In this document: piece after piece, positions 60,962-64,000 of the stretch
How positions within the stretch are numbered: the first letter of the stretch is position 1
Layout: each line of letters begins with the position of its first letter
Source of the DNA: Patiria miniata
Lineage: Eukaryota > Echinodermata > Asteroidea > Valvatida > Asterinidae
Length of the DNA stretch: 64,000 bases
Direction of reading: 5' to 3'
Assembly (NCBI RefSeq): GCF_015706575.1
Contig: NW_024037072.1
Coordinates: 19,593,162 to 19,657,161 of the forward strand
The notes under the pieces: model-generated
What the model was told of the DNA's origin: nothing
The model's input: the letters and a program-made list of their open reading frames with translations, nothing else
Databases searched by the model: none
Position numbers and translations under genes: made by a program

Positions 60962-61325
60962 CTTAATAATAATAATAATAATAATTACATTTATAACGCG
61001 CCTTTTCCAAAGGTTACAAAGCGCAACCAAGGACACCTCTGATAGTAGGAAAAACCAAAAAAGAACATTAACATGAATCAAGTGAACAGGTAGGCCTAGG
61101 TCTTAAGTGAGGATTTAAACATATGTATTGAGGTGGAGCATCGAACTGATTGTGGGATGGAGTTCCAGATTCTTGGACCCGCCACAGTGAGGGCCTTATC
61201 TCCTGCTTTCCTTGCAGTGCGAGGAATACGTATGTTCCCCTGGCCTGGGAGCGTAAGTTTCTTCGTGCCGGTGCTGTGAGATCCAGTGAGCTTGAAATGT
61301 ATTCTTGCATGTCTTGCGGATAGCG
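60962..61325. mobile_element. ATT-tailed dispersed element
   Basis: It begins with (AAT)n and ACATTTATAACGCGCC, then AAGCGC and GGGATGGAGTTCCAGATTC. The ATT tail next to an ATTTATA-GCGC motif is a familiar end of retroposons in marine invertebrates. The body has no reading frame. Family assignment (SINE or LINE 3' end) is uncertain. Confidence 0.5.
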
Positions 61326-61458
61326 TTATTGAGAAAAATGAGGAAACACGTCTTGTTTGTTTAATCAGTGATTATCTGTAGCTGCCTTAAAACACACAAT
61401 TTCACTTTTTTTATATGCCAGAGCAGACTCAAATAAAACTACAACTTAGTTACATCGC

Positions 61459-61842
61459 AGTGGCTATTGTTACGGCAGCTGTAACGCATTTCCCATTTTC
61501 TATCCTTACGGTAGACTGCAACTTTTATAAAAACATGAGAAGAAAATATAAAATTAGAAGGAAAAAAGTGAATTTGAACGTTATGAAATTCGGACTTTAT
61601 TTCCCTTTTAAAAAAATCCTCCAAAGCCTCAGGTTAGAAAAGGAAAAAAATTCAAGTGCAAAACTGAGATGCGAACCCGCAACCTCGCGGTGCAAAATCC
61701 TACCCTCTATCGACTGAGCTGTCGCACTGCTCACTAAAACGTGGGGAAACAAATAATTATATATACCTGCCGCGTGCCGGCGTGCGTATCAAAAAAGTAT
61801 CGTAGAGGGCGCTAAACAACGGCTGCCGTAACGATAGCCACT
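61459..61842. mobile_element. TIR element with GTGGCTATCGTTACGG ends
   Basis: Left end AGTGGCTATTGTTACGGCAGC (61459) faces GCTGCCGTAACGATAGCCACT (ending 61842); 20 of 21 bases pair, with weaker similarity beyond. It encloses a tRNA-like sequence near its right side. There is no transposase. Confidence 0.7.
61655..61738 (-). other. tRNA-like sequence inside a TIR element
   Basis: On the minus strand it has an A box (AGCTCAGTCGATAGAGG) and a B box (GGTTGCGGGTTCGCATCTC) at tRNA spacing, and the ends GTGCGAC and TTTTGCAC pair partly. The anticodon stem does not pair well, so a SINE head or tRNA pseudogene is likelier than a working tRNA. Confidence 0.5.
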
Positions 61843-62001
61843 TCGTAGTTACATGACTTAGGCCTACACATTTTGTTACAAGTTAGGCCTAATTATTTTT
61901 AAAACAAGATTAATTTTTTGACATGTCAGAAATGTTGTTGATTGTGTAGTTTTTAATGTTACTATGTCTAGTAGTAGTAGTGGGCTATCGTTACGGCAGA
62001 G

Positions 62002-62405
62002 TAATTGCAGAATACCCCGCCACTCGGAAATACACCCCCCAAATTCTCTGGCTATGAGGTTGGAATCACTGGAAAAGAAACAATTCAAGAACGAAGCAAC
62101 ACAAAATGAATGGGAGTTGCTGAAAAAAATTGTAAGTCCAAACCAACTACCCTGTTGCCGGCTACGCGGATACAAAGTGGGAGTCCTTATAATTATGCTT
62201 GAGAACGAAGCAACACAAAAGTAATGGGAGTTGCTCAACTACCCTGTTGCCGGCTACGCGGATACAGAGTGGGAGTGTAGTGGAGCATGACGCATAGTAC
62301 ATACATGTAGCGTTAAGGTTTATTGAGGGCAATCAACCGTTACTCCGTAGCCGGCTACGAGGTCATGGAGTTGCATAGAAGGAGTGGCGGGGTATTCTGC
62401 AATTG
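62002..62405. mobile_element. TIR element with an internal direct duplication
   Basis: The ends AATTGCAGAATACCCCGCC and GGCGGGGTATTCTGCAATT are exact complements. Inside, GAACGAAGCAACACAAAA with AATGGGAGTTGCT and CCGGCTACGCGGATAC occurs twice (about 62090-62185 and 62204-62275). GTTACGGCAG-like words flank it on both sides, the same as the termini of the element at 61459. Confidence 0.7.
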
Positions 62406-62494
62406 TGACGTTACAGCAGCCATAACGCGATTTATATCTGCTATTGTCAGATCGTTACGGCACTGGCAGTGCAATAAACACTTTTTCTTTTAAT

Positions 62495-62778
62495 AATAAT
62501 AATAATGGCGTCTTGTATAGGGCTCATGTCCGTCACAAAGTGACGCTCCTGGCGCTCTTATTATTACCCTGGCTTTAGCACGGCTGCCATTACGGGGCTC
62601 AAGCATTGAAAGAATTTCTTCCTACCTGGTACCCATTTACTACATCTGGGTGGACAGAGGCAATCGTAGTAAAGTGCATTGCGCAAGCGCACAAGCACCA
62701 TGTTCCCCATCAGGATTCGAACCCATGTACCACGGCACACGAGTCGAACACTGTAACCACTGGACCACAGCACCCTAG
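62495..62778 (-). mobile_element. Full-length tRNA-derived SINE with ATT tail (family S2)
   Basis: On the minus strand the head GGGTGCTGTGGTCCAGTGG carries an A box, then the B box GGGTTCGAATCCTGATG. A ~200-bp body follows, and the element ends GACGCCATTATTATTATTATT. Head, body and simple-repeat tail are all present, so it looks complete, about 284 bp. Confidence 0.8.
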
Positions 62779-62829
62779 TTTCATTTAGGCCTTGGCCTTA
62801 ATACTACTACTAGACTAGTAGTAGTAGGC

Positions 62830-63685
62830 CCTAGTACTTTTATGTTTTTAATCAAATTCTACTTTTAATTGAAGTAGATTTAATTTTCTTTTTCATGTGT
62901 AATCCATGGCTTTGTTTGGTTGATTTTTTTTAAAGGGAAATAAAGTCCAAGAACCATTCAGTTGATAGTCTGGTTCCAAGAGCAAAAGATCCTGACGTTG
63001 AGGTCAGCATCATGGTCAGGGAACCAGACGGTCGACTGCCATAACAATAGCCAAGTGCTGGGTTTATTTTCGGACCCCCTTTATGTTCTTAATTTTATTT
63101 TTAAAGTTTCATTTAAAATGACTGACTTTAATATCAAGAAATCTTCTTGTGTAATTGTAATAAACCTAATTTCTATATTTAAAAGTGTTTTGATGAAAAT
63201 AATGTATACATTTTGGTGTAGGCGGTTTGTTTGTCCATGGTTTGTCTTACTTTTTGTAGGCCCACCAGTGAAGAAAGCTTTGGAAGTTGATTTTGTAAAA
63301 TTGTACTTTAGGCCACGAGAAAGGCATTTTTAGATGTGCGTCCACCGCCTGCCACTTCTTGAAAAGCAACTGCAAAATTGATTAATTAACCCTAACCTTC
63401 CCAAATCCTCCAAAATTCTCCTTGAAAAATGGAGGATTGTGCAGGATTGCGTGTGGCTGATTTTGACTGATGCACTGTGTCAAGGTCTTGGGCCGGACCT
63501 TTTGTTGTTTATGCTCAGTCGTGCATAAAGGTAGGCCACATATACTGTATATTATACTTGAAATCCTCTGCACAGCTCCAGGATGTCACTGGCTCTGCCT
63601 CAACATATTGACAGTGATTGCTGGAAGATTTTGCAGGATTGAGGCAGTGGTCACCCTAATAACGGATGATTTTGCAAGATTGAGG
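62830..63685. other. Intergenic sequence, no gene recognised
   Basis: AT-rich, with AACCATTCAGTTG, CATAACAATAGCCAAGTG (an echo of the GTTACGGCAG-type ends) and several GCAGGATTGAGGC words leading into the hairpin-family fragment. Frames of up to 162 codons cross it but have no motif. Confidence 0.5.
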
Positions 63686-63689
63686 CTGT

Positions 63690-63756
63690 ATGCAATTTAT
63701 ATATGTAGGCAGTTGGAGGATTTTGCAGGATTGAGGTTGCATCCTAGAAACAAAAT
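63690..63756. mobile_element. Half copy of hairpin MITE family H2
   Basis: TGTATGCAATTTATATATG, GGCAGTTGGAGGATTTTGC and GATTGAGGTTGCATCCTAG match the right arm of the element at 39487-39645. Upstream, GGATGATTTTGCAAGATTGAGG repeats in shortened form. Confidence 0.7.
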
Positions 63757-64000
63757 GCCTAATGTACAAATGAACATTAAAAAAAAAGAAGAGCTCTGTC
63801 GTAAGGATTTGGTTTACTGGTTTACAAAAACACAGATAATTTTAATCGAGAAAAAAAATCAAAAGGGTTGTACAAGAATTCTTGCAAAAACAATTACAAA
63901 CTTGTTTTATGCGCTGACATTTCAGAAAGTGTTTGCAAAGATTAAATTTTATGGCTAATGCTTGAAACTGACTGAACGAAGCCTTGGTTAGTCTCCACTC
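63757..64000. other. Window end, nothing recognised
   Basis: A-rich sequence without splice sites, repeats or coding character that I can support. Confidence 0.5.

Noticed and set aside
33693-64000. Retrovirus-like, LTR, Polinton or other capsid-bearing elements
   Set aside because: I saw no LTR pairs, reverse transcriptase, integrase, capsid or polymerase motifs on either strand.

Overview
This is a eukaryotic window: spliced genes with GT-AG introns, many short transposon fragments and tRNA-derived SINEs, and a very long tandem satellite. The mix suggests a marine invertebrate deuterostome, most likely an echinoderm such as a sea star. The reasons are a galactose-3-O-sulfotransferase-type gene, an invertebrate-type ALDH16A1, MITEs ending GGGCCCAATTTCATAG and SINEs with ATT tails. 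The organism call is inference from memory of such genomes, not a search result.

Layout. Positions 1-33192 are one uninterrupted head-to-tail satellite array with a 217-bp monomer, about 153 copies. The first ~4.2 kb is diverged by real substitutions. The rest is highly homogenised and differs mainly by one-base homopolymer changes. A 500-base run of N (33193-33692) closes the array, so its true length is unknown.

Right of the gap lies a plus-strand sulfotransferase gene of the GAL3ST family with three recognisable coding exons (34151-34359, 34984-35598, 37046-37833). Exon 3 is clean, but exon 2 cannot be read in one frame, so this is either a decaying gene or unpolished sequence next to the gap. 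An intergenic stretch (37834-45561) follows, full of MITEs and tandem motifs, with one unassigned candidate exon at 39990-40094.

From 60081 down to 45562 on the minus strand is a complete 13-exon ALDH16A1 gene encoding 829 residues. All splice sites follow GT-AG and all phases agree. Unlike mammalian ALDH16A1, its first domain keeps the catalytic residues of active aldehyde dehydrogenases. Its introns hold nested MITEs, SINEs, a GTC-rich minisatellite and a tandem repeat built from an exon end plus its splice donor. Upstream of ALDH16A1 (60.1-64 kb) are more SINEs and terminal-inverted-repeat elements and no gene I can recognise.

The two genes converge. Nothing in the sequence links their functions: one is a Golgi-type sulfotransferase, the other a soluble aldehyde dehydrogenase-like protein. 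I found no retrovirus-like, Polinton-like or toxin remnants.
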